The position numbers and the translations under genes were made by a program. The notes beneath the pieces are model-generated. The model searched no databases, was not told where the DNA came from, and worked only from the letters and a program-made list of their open reading frames with translations. A stretch of 16,313 nt of DNA, from positions 1 through 16,313 of the forward strand of contig CAYLSO010000193.1 of the NCBI GenBank assembly GCA_964386525.1, given 5' to 3'. This stretch comes from CAYLSO01 sp964386525 (lineage in GTDB: Bacteria > Eisenbacteria > RBG-16-71-46 > DASYSL01). Shown piece by piece: positions 1-5,828 of the stretch (the stretch's first letter is position 1; every line of letters starts with the position of its first letter).

Positions 1-701
1 CGGACAAGGACGGCCTGTGCGACGGGATCGACCAGTGCCCGGACACCCCGGCCGGCGCGCCCGTGGATGAGAAGGGCTGCCCGAAGGACTCCGACGGCGA
101 CGGCGTGCCCGACTACCTCGACCAGTGCCCGAATACCCCGGCCGGCATGGGCGTGGACGAGAAGGGCTGCCCGAAGGACACCGACGGCGACGGCGTGTCC
201 GACGACAAGGACCTCTGCCCGAACACGCAGCCGGGCGTGAAGGTCGACAAGGACGGCTGCCCGATCGAGATCACCGAGCAGGAGAAGGACATGCTCGACA
301 AGGGCACCATCACCGTCCGGACGATCCCCTTCCAGACGGCGAAGGCGGACATCCTGCCGGAGGGCGAGCCGACGCTGAACGACATCGGCAAGATCCTCAT
401 CCAGTGGCCGCAGCTGCAGATCGAGGTCGGCGGCCACTGCGACTCGCGCGGCAAGGACGCGTACAACCAGACGCTGTCCGAGGCGCGGGCCAACTCCGTG
501 CGCGACTGGCTGCTGGCGCACTACCCGCAGCTCAACCCCGCCAGCCTCACGGCGGTCGGCTTCGGCGAGTCCAAGCCGGTGGCGACCAACAAGACCCAGA
601 CCGGCATGGCGCTCAACCGCCGCGTCGAGTTCAAGGTCCTGAACACGGAAGAGCTGATGAAGATCAAGGAGCGCCGCCGCACGCTGCAGCAGGGCGAGTA
701 A
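1..701 (+). CDS. OmpA-family outer-membrane/peptidoglycan-binding protein with TSP3 repeats (3' part)
   Basis: The 5' end is cut by the window edge; the reading frame is open from base 3 to the TAA at 699-701. The visible part starts with thrombospondin type-3 repeats (DxDGDGxxD, with paired CP and GCP cysteines), which normally bind calcium and form a stiff linker. After a short spacer comes a complete OmpA C-terminal domain of about 110 residues. It begins near TIPFQTAKADI and contains GHCDSRG (usual family form GHTDxxG) and the closing NRRVEF. The Asp and Arg of these motifs are the residues that grip diaminopimelate in peptidoglycan. The protein therefore probably anchors the outer membrane to the cell wall, and the missing N-terminus is expected to hold a signal peptide and a beta-barrel or other outer-membrane part. 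The domain assignment is firm; the role of this particular paralogue is inferred. A GTG at 63 is an internal Val codon, not a start. Confidence 0.93.
   Translation, partial: DKDGLCDGIDQCPDTPAGAPVDEKGCPKDSDGDGVPDYLDQCPNTPAGMGVDEKGCPKDTDGDGVSDDKDLCPNTQPGVKVDKDGCPIEITEQEKDMLDKGTITVRTIPFQTAKADILPEGEPTLNDIGKILIQWPQLQIEVGGHCDSRGKDAYNQTLSEARANSVRDWLLAHYPQLNPASLTAVGFGESKPVATNKTQTGMALNRRVEFKVLNTEELMKIKERRRTLQQGE
30..269 (+). repeat. 90-base tandem repeats encoding TSP3 units
   Basis: Two full 90-base units (30-119 and 120-209) and a diverged partial third (210-269) encode about 30 residues each, beginning D-Q/L-C-P and containing VDEKGCPKD and DGDGV. The first two units are nearly identical in protein and close in DNA. 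More copies probably lie left of the window edge, because the sequence before base 30 already looks like the end of another unit. Confidence 0.85.
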
Positions 702-716
702 GCTTCCTTCGGGCCC

Positions 717-741
717 GGGGCCGGTCTTGCAGACCGGCCCC
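717..741 (+). terminator. Hairpin just after the ompA-like stop
   Basis: A perfect 11-bp stem, GGGGCCGGTCT (717-727) with AGACCGGCCCC (731-741) around a TGC loop, begins 15 bases after the stop codon. No T-run follows, so it may be a Rho-dependent or weak terminator, or an mRNA 3'-end stabiliser. Its right arm overlaps a competing hairpin, CCCGGTC (739-745) with GACCGGG (764-770). Confidence 0.5.
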
Positions 742-849
742 GGTCGCCCGGGCCGAGCGGCCCGACCGGGAGGCGCGCGAACATCGAAGTCGGACCGTTC
801 GCGACCCGGAGCGAAGCACCCTGGAAGCAGAAGCTGGCGGAAGGACAAG

Positions 850-880
850 AAGCCCGCACCGGTTTCACCGGTGCGGGCTT
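850..880. terminator. Bidirectional terminator between convergent genes
   Basis: A perfect 13-bp stem, AAGCCCGCACCGG (850-862) with CCGGTGCGGGCTT (868-880), encloses a 5-base loop. It lies between the rightward ompA-like gene and the leftward cupin gene. Short T-rich stretches follow the stem in both directions (CTTCGGCTTT rightward, CTTCTTGTCCTT leftward), which suits a shared terminator. Confidence 0.75.
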
Positions 881-929
881 CGGCTTTCCGGGCCGGCGCG
901 GCCCGGGCGCTGTGCGGACCCCGGCGCGA

Positions 930-1304
930 CTAGGCCGTCGGGTCGTCCTGGATATCGGCGGCCGGCACGCAGACGCACAGCAAGGTCAACTCGCCCTGCA
1001 TGTCGTACGCTTGGCCGAGCCGAACGTGGACCGCGTCCCCATCCTGGATCTCGAGCGACGCGCCTTCCACCTCGAAGCTGCCCTGGCCACCGAGCACGTA
1101 GAAGATGCGGCTCCCCTCCGCCCGCACCCGGCCGTGGCGGCCGTTCAGGTCGATGCGGGCCACGCTGGCAGCATCGAGGGGCGGGGTGACGCGGTACGAG
1201 CCTCCCTCCAGGCCTTCGGCATGGAACTCCGCTGTGGCCTCGTCTCGGCACAGGATGGCGGAGCTTTGGGCCGCGGTAGCAGGGCGGGCGGTGTCGGGAC
1301 TCAT
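930..1304 (-). CDS. Small single-domain cupin protein
   Basis: A 124-residue protein whose C-terminal two thirds has a cupin beta-barrel pattern. A first motif lies around residues 57-80 (HGRVRAEGSRIFYVLGGQG), followed by the second-motif turn IQDGDAVHVRLGQ near residues 86-98. The classic HxH and Glu metal ligands of motif 1 are not clearly present, so it may be a metal-poor or non-enzymatic cupin, for example a sensor or sugar-binding type. The substrate cannot be told from sequence. The ATG at 1304 is preceded by AGAGGAG about 10 bases upstream, which supports this start. It stands alone on the minus strand, about 300 bases from YtxH, and converges with the ompA-like gene. No signal peptide is visible, so it is probably cytoplasmic. 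Confidence 0.8.
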   Translation of the reverse strand: MSPDTARPATAAQSSAILCRDEATAEFHAEGLEGGSYRVTPPLDAASVARIDLNGRHGRVRAEGSRIFYVLGGQGSFEVEGASLEIQDGDAVHVRLGQAYDMQGELTLLCVCVPAADIQDDPTA

Positions 1305-1607
1305 CAGGGATGATCTCCTCTTTCCGGGTGTCCTCGGACCGCGTCGCCGCGGCTGATCAATTCGGGCGCTAGACTAGCCTATTTCCGAGGCGCGGCGGGA
1401 AGGATTTGCTGACGGGTGGGGTTTTCGACCGGCTTGGGGCGCCCTGCTGGGCGGGGCGCGCGAGGACTCGACCGGAGCCGGACCGACCCCCGACGAATCC
1501 TAGTAAGCGGAAGGGGCCAAAGCGCTTGCGCCATGGCCCCCCATTGGGTCGGCCGTCGCCGCTCGCGCGGCAAGACCTTCCCGCCGCGGCCCACTGAGGG
1601 GCGCGGT
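1305..1607. other. Non-coding stretch between cupin and YtxH genes
   Basis: About 300 bases with no convincing gene; the open frames here are Arg/Pro-rich shadows. The part nearest the cupin gene carries its ribosome binding site and a possible -10 element on the minus strand (TAGTCT at 1376-1371 or TAGGCT at 1381-1376), without a good -35. The part nearest YtxH carries a hairpin described separately. Confidence 0.5.
1513..1540 (-). terminator. Possible hairpin terminator of the DUF948-YtxH unit
   Basis: GGGGCCA (1513-1519) pairs with TGGCCCC (1534-1540); the inner GCGC arms can add to the stem. It lies about 70 bases beyond the YtxH stop in the direction of transcription. There is no T-run, so this is a weak call. 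Confidence 0.3.
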
Positions 1608-1904
1608 TTAGGAGCCCGATTCGGGCCCCCGCTCCGTGGGATGGCTGGCCCGGGACTGCTGGTAGGCATCCTTGCCCGCCCGGAAGGCCTGCTTCAGATC
1701 GTCGGCCTGCTCGGTCGCGAAGCCGCGGGCGTCGTCGATCCGCCGCCGGCCCTCGTCCCCCAGCTTGTCGGCCGTGTCGCGTAACCGCCGGCGCGTCTCG
1801 GCGCCGGAGGCCGGCGCGAGGAGAAGACCCACCACGGCGCCGACCACGGCACCCACCAGAAACCCGACCAGCACTCCGCTGTTGCCGCCGTTGTTCTCGT
1901 CCAC
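1608..1904 (-). CDS. YtxH-like small membrane protein
   Basis: A 98-residue protein. After a short Asn/Gly-rich start, one glycine-zipper membrane segment (about residues 9-30, with the GAVVGAVVG pattern) ends in LLAPASGAETRRRLR. This is the hallmark of the YtxH family, a gas-vesicle/stress-protein-like group. The rest is a charged amphipathic helix. The start is GTG at 1904, with GAGGAGG about 8 bases upstream. It lies 60 bases after DUF948, the same partner family seen in the Bacillus subtilis ytxG-ytxH-ytxJ general-stress operon, so an envelope-stress role is plausible but unproven. The DUF948-YtxH spacer contains a GC-rich imperfect inverted repeat (about 1931-1960). Confidence 0.85.
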   Translation of the reverse strand: MDENNGGNSGVLVGFLVGAVVGAVVGLLLAPASGAETRRRLRDTADKLGDEGRRRIDDARGFATEQADDLKQAFRAGKDAYQQSRASHPTERGPESGS

Positions 1905-1964
1905 CGCGATCCCTCCTCTGTTCGGCCGATGGGGCCCGGTCTCTTTGCGCCGGGGGGCCCTATG

Positions 1965-2369
1965 CTATTCCCGCCCGCCGCGACTGCGGCGGCGTCCCGC
2001 GAGACTGCGAAACACCTGCAGGCCGGTCTTCACCCCCGACCAGATCGCCATCACCCGGCCCAGCGGGCTTCCCACTCCCGAGAGCACGATATCGGTCGCG
2101 CCCAGCGCCTTCGACCCCACGCCCTCGATCTGCGCGGCCAGACGATTCACCTTGCCGGCCGTCTCCGTGAGCTGATGGCCGAGCCCGCGGTACTCGCGCA
2201 CCGCCAGCTCGGCCTCCGCCACCAGCGGCGCGGCGCGGTGCAGCACCGCTTCCGCCTGTGCCGCGGTGCGGCGCACCTGCAGCAGCGCACGCATCAAGAA
2301 GACCGAGACGGCGACGACGGCGGCGGTGAAGACGACCGCGCAGATCGTAAGCACGGTCATGGTGTCCAT
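1965..2369 (-). CDS. DUF948-like membrane-anchored coiled-coil protein
   Basis: A 134-residue protein. One N-terminal membrane helix (about residues 4-26) is followed by a long helical region of the DUF948 (YtxG/YoxC) type, with Ala/Glu/Val heptads through about residue 90. The C-terminal tail is basic (GRRRSRGGRE). The open frame extends upstream to 2486, but I chose ATG at 2369: the promoter at 2458-2486 lies inside the longer version, GAGG sits about 10 bases before this ATG, and the membrane helix then begins at once. It is first of a two-gene unit with YtxH. The family's exact function is unknown; in Bacillus the related pair responds to general stress. Confidence 0.85.
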   Translation of the reverse strand: MDTMTVLTICAVVFTAAVVAVSVFLMRALLQVRRTAAQAEAVLHRAAPLVAEAELAVREYRGLGHQLTETAGKVNRLAAQIEGVGSKALGATDIVLSGVGSPLGRVMAIWSGVKTGLQVFRSLAGRRRSRGGRE

Positions 2370-2457
2370 GGGATCGATCCTCGAAGGGCCCGAAGGCGTG
2401 GCAGCAGGACCGGCGCGCGCGGGCGCCGGACGGGGCGTGAAGCTCCGACCGGGGGAG

Positions 2458-2486
2458 ATTCTAAGCGTCGGGGCCGGGAGGGTCAA
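2458..2486 (-). promoter_or_regulatory. Sigma-70-type promoter for DUF948-YtxH
   Basis: On the minus strand TTGACC (2486-2481) is followed, after exactly 17 bases, by TAGAAT (2463-2458). This gives five of six consensus bases in each box. Transcription would start near 2451, leaving a leader of about 80 bases before the ATG at 2369. The promoter lies just past the stop of the AsnB-like gene, so the small pair can be expressed apart from the long upstream operon. Confidence 0.8.
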
Positions 2487-2514
2487 CGGGGGCGGCGTGG
2501 GGCGCGGACGGCCT

Positions 2515-3816
2515 CTAGGTCTTCTGCTTCTTCTTCTCGGCCGCGGGGAAGAGCACGTTGTTGAGGATCAGCCGGTAACCCGGCGAGTTCTTGTGCAGGG
2601 AGAGGTCGGTGGGCGGGTCGCCGACCGCGTGCTGGTAGTCCTCGGGGTCGTGCCCGCCCAGGAAGGTGAATGTGCCCTTGCCGTAGTTGCCGTGCAGGTA
2701 CTTCACCTCGCCGGCGCCGGGGGTCTCCGCCAGGATCATCACGCCCGGCTTGAGCAGCGACTTCTTGAACGACGTCGTCTGCCCCATGAACTCGGGAACG
2801 GCGTTGGTGTGATCCTGCGTCAGCATGGTGGGCACCGGGTCGTTCTTGGCGGAGAAGTCGAAGAGCGTGAAGACGGCGCTGGGCCCGCGCAGGGCCGCCG
2901 CGTTCGTCATGTCGAGGTCGGAGAACTCGTAGACGAACGGGTCGGTGAGAAGGCGGAAGCCGCGGAAGGCCAGCGTGAGGCCGTAGTCGAGGCGGTAGCC
3001 GGGCTGCGGCGGGTCGCCGTCGTAGGGCGAGTCCACCACGTCCTGCCCGGCGGCGGCGAGCGCGATGTCGTAGGTGTCGGTGGCCGAGCACATGGCGAAG
3101 AGGAAGCCGCCGTTGGCCACGTAGTCCTGGATCTTCTGCGCCACCGCCCGCTTGAGCTGCCAGACCTTGCGGAAGCCGAGCGCGGCCGCCATCTCCTCCT
3201 GCGAGCGGGACTCGTCGCGATACCAGTCGAAACCGCCGTAGGCGGCGTAGAACTTGCCCTGCTGGCCGGTGAAGTCCTCGTGGTGCAGGTGCAGCCAGTC
3301 GTACTTGGCGAGGTCGCCGCGCATCACCTCGGCGTCCCACAGCCGGGTGTAAGGGATCTGCGCGTACTCGAGGGCCAGGCGCACGGCGTCGTCCCAGGGC
3401 TGCGCGGTGGGCGGCACGTAGACCGCCACGCGCGGGGCCTTCTCCAGGACGACGCGCTCCATGTTCTCGTCCTCGATGACGGCGCGGATGCGCGCCTCGT
3501 CGGCGCCGCTCGCCGGCTCGGTGGCCACGCCGCGGATGTTGGCCTCGCGCTCGGTCTCGGCGCCGCCCGCGAGCAGGAACGACCCGCCGCGGTAATTGAG
3601 CAGCCAGTCCACGCGCTCGCCGTTCTCCAGGCACCAGAAAGCCAGGCCGTAGGCGCGCAGGTGGTCGGTCTGCGCGGCGTCCATGGGGACGAGCAGCGCG
3701 GCAGCGGCCGCGCCGGGCGCGGCGGCGGCCGGGGCCAGGACGGCCAGCGCCACGCAGGCTAGGGCGGCGCTCGCACCGCGGGCCGCGCCCCTCCCTGGGG
3801 CGACCGCGCGCTTCAT
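2515..3816 (-). CDS. Exported protein of the family often labelled 'asparagine synthetase B'
   Basis: A 433-residue protein with an N-terminal export signal (basic start, Ala-rich core to about residue 40). The mature part starts LLVPMDAAQTDHLRAYG and includes WLLNYRGGSF, LHLHHEDFTG (about 175-184), YVANGGFLFAMCSATDT (232-248) and a strikingly regular end, NSPGYRLILNNVLFPAA followed by a Lys-rich tail. From memory, secreted FCB-group proteins with these motifs are filed as 'asparagine synthetase B'. No N-terminal nucleophile Cys or ATP-pyrophosphatase motif is present, so that name is probably wrong here. The pattern beta-strand, GGFLFAMC, loop looks like the nucleophile elbow of a class I glutamine-amidotransferase-like fold, with Cys243 as candidate. 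Its ATG overlaps the TGA of the TPR gene by 4 bases (ATGA), so the two are translationally coupled. The gene is clearly real; its function is unknown. Confidence 0.85.
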   Translation of the reverse strand: MKRAVAPGRGAARGASAALACVALAVLAPAAAAPGAAAAALLVPMDAAQTDHLRAYGLAFWCLENGERVDWLLNYRGGSFLLAGGAETEREANIRGVATEPASGADEARIRAVIEDENMERVVLEKAPRVAVYVPPTAQPWDDAVRLALEYAQIPYTRLWDAEVMRGDLAKYDWLHLHHEDFTGQQGKFYAAYGGFDWYRDESRSQEEMAAALGFRKVWQLKRAVAQKIQDYVANGGFLFAMCSATDTYDIALAAAGQDVVDSPYDGDPPQPGYRLDYGLTLAFRGFRLLTDPFVYEFSDLDMTNAAALRGPSAVFTLFDFSAKNDPVPTMLTQDHTNAVPEFMGQTTSFKKSLLKPGVMILAETPGAGEVKYLHGNYGKGTFTFLGGHDPEDYQHAVGDPPTDLSLHKNSPGYRLILNNVLFPAAEKKKQKT

Positions 3817-5828
3817 GGGTCGCGCCTCCCGCTCTGGCGCAGGTCGGTGACCTTGCGGCGCACTTCGGCGGCGAGCCACGAGCGCGGGTAGCGGGCCAGC
3901 ATCTCCTCGTACTGCCCCAGCGCTTCGGCCGGGCGGCCGTGGGCCAGCAGCAGGTCGCCGACCCGCTTGCGCGCCGCCGGCGCCAGGCGGTCGCCGGAGA
4001 GCGAGTCGGCCACCAGGAGCGCGGCCGCCAGGGCCGCCGGGAATGCCCCGCGCTCCTGCTCGACGCGCGACAGGAGCAGCAGCGCGTGCGCGCGCACCGG
4101 GTCGAGCGGGCCGCCCAGCGAATCGCGGTCCAGTTGGGTCCGCAAACCCTCGGGGTGCGCCGAGCGGGCCTGCGCCTCGGCGTCGCGCGCCAGACGGGCG
4201 GCGGCCTCCCACTGGGCGCGCGCCTCGGCGTAGAGCCCGCGCGCCAGCGCCGCCACCCCCGGCGAAGTCCCGGCCGGGCCGCCATCGCCGTCGGCTTCCA
4301 GCAGGTAGGCGTGCTCGAGCGCGTCGTTGGCGAGCGGGCTTTGCGGGTGCGCGCGCGCGAAGTCGTCGAACGCCGTCAGCGCCGAGTCGAACTCACCGGC
4401 GAAGAAGCGCGTCTCCGCCAGCCCGTACTCGGCGCGCTCGGCGGCGGCCGGGTCGGCGGCCCGCTGCCGCGCCTGCGCCAGGAGCCGGCGCGCCGCGTCG
4501 AGATCGCCCCCCTGCACCGCCGCCAGCCCCTCCTGCAGATCCAGCTCGCCTTGCAGATTCGGGGGCGCACCCTCACGGCCGAGCACGGCGATGACGCGCC
4601 GGGCCGCGGCCTCGTCACCGCGGCGGCGGCAGAAGTCCGCAAGGTCCAGCCCGGTGCGCGAGCGCATCGCACCGGGCGGCAGAGACCGCCAGACCGCTTC
4701 GAGATCGGCGGTCGGCACCGACGCGCCGGCCGCGGCCGGGTACCCTTCGGCGACACCCGCCGCCGGCGCCGGGCCCATCAGCCTCGCCAGGGCCGCGCCG
4801 CGCAGCTCGGGATCGTAGCCGCGGCCGCGGGCCAGTTCGAGCCACGCCTGCGCGCCCTGGGCCTGCGTCCGCACCGGGCCGATCGAGAGCCGCTCGGCGA
4901 GGATGCGCAGCAGCTCGCCTCGGCGTCCCACTCCGCCGTGCTCCTCGGCGCGCGCCAGCCGTGGCCAGGCGCGCTCCTGGCGGCCCGTGCGGCACTCCAT
5001 CTCGGCGGCCAGCAGTGCCAGGTCGATGTTCTCCGGTGCGGCGTCGGCCCGCTTGCCGACCGCCGCCAGCACGCGCGGCCCCAGGTCGAGGCTCTCCGAC
5101 CAGATGAGCAGATCGGCGCGCAGGCGGGCCGAACGCACGCCGGGCTCGGCGCACGCGACTGCCATCCAGGGAATCGCCTCGTGGCGCTTGCCGAGGGCCA
5201 GGAGGGCCTCGGCGCGCTCGCGCGCGAAGGCGTCCTCGTCGGCTTCGTGCGAAGCGCCGGCGGCCGGCGGCTCCGGACGCGGCCGGGGCGGCTGCGGGCC
5301 GGAGAGACCCGCCCCGTTCCCGGCAGACTCCCCGGCCGCGCGCTGGCGGCGGCGCATCGCCTGGTCGATGAGCTGAAGCGCCTCCTGCGGCTGGCCGGAG
5401 GCGGTAAGCGCCGAGGCCGTCGTCGAGACGACGCGGCGCGACGCCGGGTAGCGCGCCGCCAGGCGGCGCAGCTCCACCAGCCCCTCCTCGAGGCGACGCG
5501 TCTGCACCAACGAGAGGGCGCGCGCCAGGGCGATCTCGTCGCGGGGCTCGAGACGGTCGTCGGGGGTCGGCGGCAAGTAGAAATCGCCGTCGCCCAGGAG
5601 CGGGTCGACCCGCTCGAGGGTCACGCCGGGCAGGCGGTCGGACGGCTGCCGCTCGGGCGCCGGCTGGGCGGCGACCGGGCCGGCGGCCACGGCGGCCACG
5701 GCGGCCACGGCGGCCACGGCGACCACGGCGACCACGACGGCCACGGCGGCGCCCAGCGCGGGCCCCAGAGCCACGCCGCCGGACCCCGCCGCGGGCCGCG
5801 TCGATCGCGCGCCCCCCCGCCCTCTCAC
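3813..5828 (-). CDS. Exported tetratricopeptide-repeat protein
   Basis: A 671-residue protein. The start is GTG at 5828, overlapping the TGA of the DUF4175 gene by 4 bases (GTGA). The open frame runs on upstream to 6410, but that part is a shadow inside DUF4175. An N-terminal signal or anchor (about residues 18-54) is built largely of Ala-Val repeats and ends near VAAQPAPE. The rest is almost entirely helical, Ala/Arg/Glu/Leu-rich pairs of helices typical of TPR and BamD/YbgF-like scaffolds. Examples are EEGLVELRRLAARYPAS and, near the end, GRPAEALGQYEEMLARYPRSWLA written in the usual G-x(2-3)-A-L-x-x-Y/F-x-x-hydrophobic pattern. It probably acts in the periplasm as a protein-protein scaffold for its operon partners. 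No enzymatic motif is visible, and the partner or cargo is unknown. Confidence 0.87.
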   Translation of the reverse strand: MRGRGGARSTRPAAGSGGVALGPALGAAVAVVVAVVAVAAVAAVAAVAAGPVAAQPAPERQPSDRLPGVTLERVDPLLGDGDFYLPPTPDDRLEPRDEIALARALSLVQTRRLEEGLVELRRLAARYPASRRVVSTTASALTASGQPQEALQLIDQAMRRRQRAAGESAGNGAGLSGPQPPRPRPEPPAAGASHEADEDAFARERAEALLALGKRHEAIPWMAVACAEPGVRSARLRADLLIWSESLDLGPRVLAAVGKRADAAPENIDLALLAAEMECRTGRQERAWPRLARAEEHGGVGRRGELLRILAERLSIGPVRTQAQGAQAWLELARGRGYDPELRGAALARLMGPAPAAGVAEGYPAAAGASVPTADLEAVWRSLPPGAMRSRTGLDLADFCRRRGDEAAARRVIAVLGREGAPPNLQGELDLQEGLAAVQGGDLDAARRLLAQARQRAADPAAAERAEYGLAETRFFAGEFDSALTAFDDFARAHPQSPLANDALEHAYLLEADGDGGPAGTSPGVAALARGLYAEARAQWEAAARLARDAEAQARSAHPEGLRTQLDRDSLGGPLDPVRAHALLLLSRVEQERGAFPAALAAALLVADSLSGDRLAPAARKRVGDLLLAHGRPAEALGQYEEMLARYPRSWLAAEVRRKVTDLRQSGRRDP
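5682..5744. repeat. 9-base tandem repeat in the TPR protein's signal sequence
   Basis: Seven tandem units of GGCGGCCAC or one-base variants (four exact copies 5682-5717, then GGCGACCAC twice and GACGGCCAC), with a degenerate eighth unit. On the coding strand each unit gives three hydrophobic residues (Val-Ala-Ala or Val-Ala/Val-Val), so the array forms the hydrophobic core of the export signal. Unit changes are always in frame. Confidence 0.9.

Noticed and set aside
1379..1669. A 96-codon leftward frame between cupin and YtxH
   Set aside because: Arg/Pro-rich with no motif, overlaps the end of YtxH and lacks a clear ribosome binding site.
2266..3762. A 498-codon rightward frame opposite the AsnB-like gene
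   Set aside because: Low-complexity Val/Gly/Arg translation, antisense to a conserved family protein.
2515..3816. True asparagine synthetase
   Set aside because: No N-terminal catalytic Cys and no ATP-pyrophosphatase motif, and the protein has an export signal; the database-style name is not supported.
5682..5755. CRISPR-like array
   Set aside because: Units are 9 bases with no spacers and lie in frame inside a signal sequence, so it is a simple tandem repeat.
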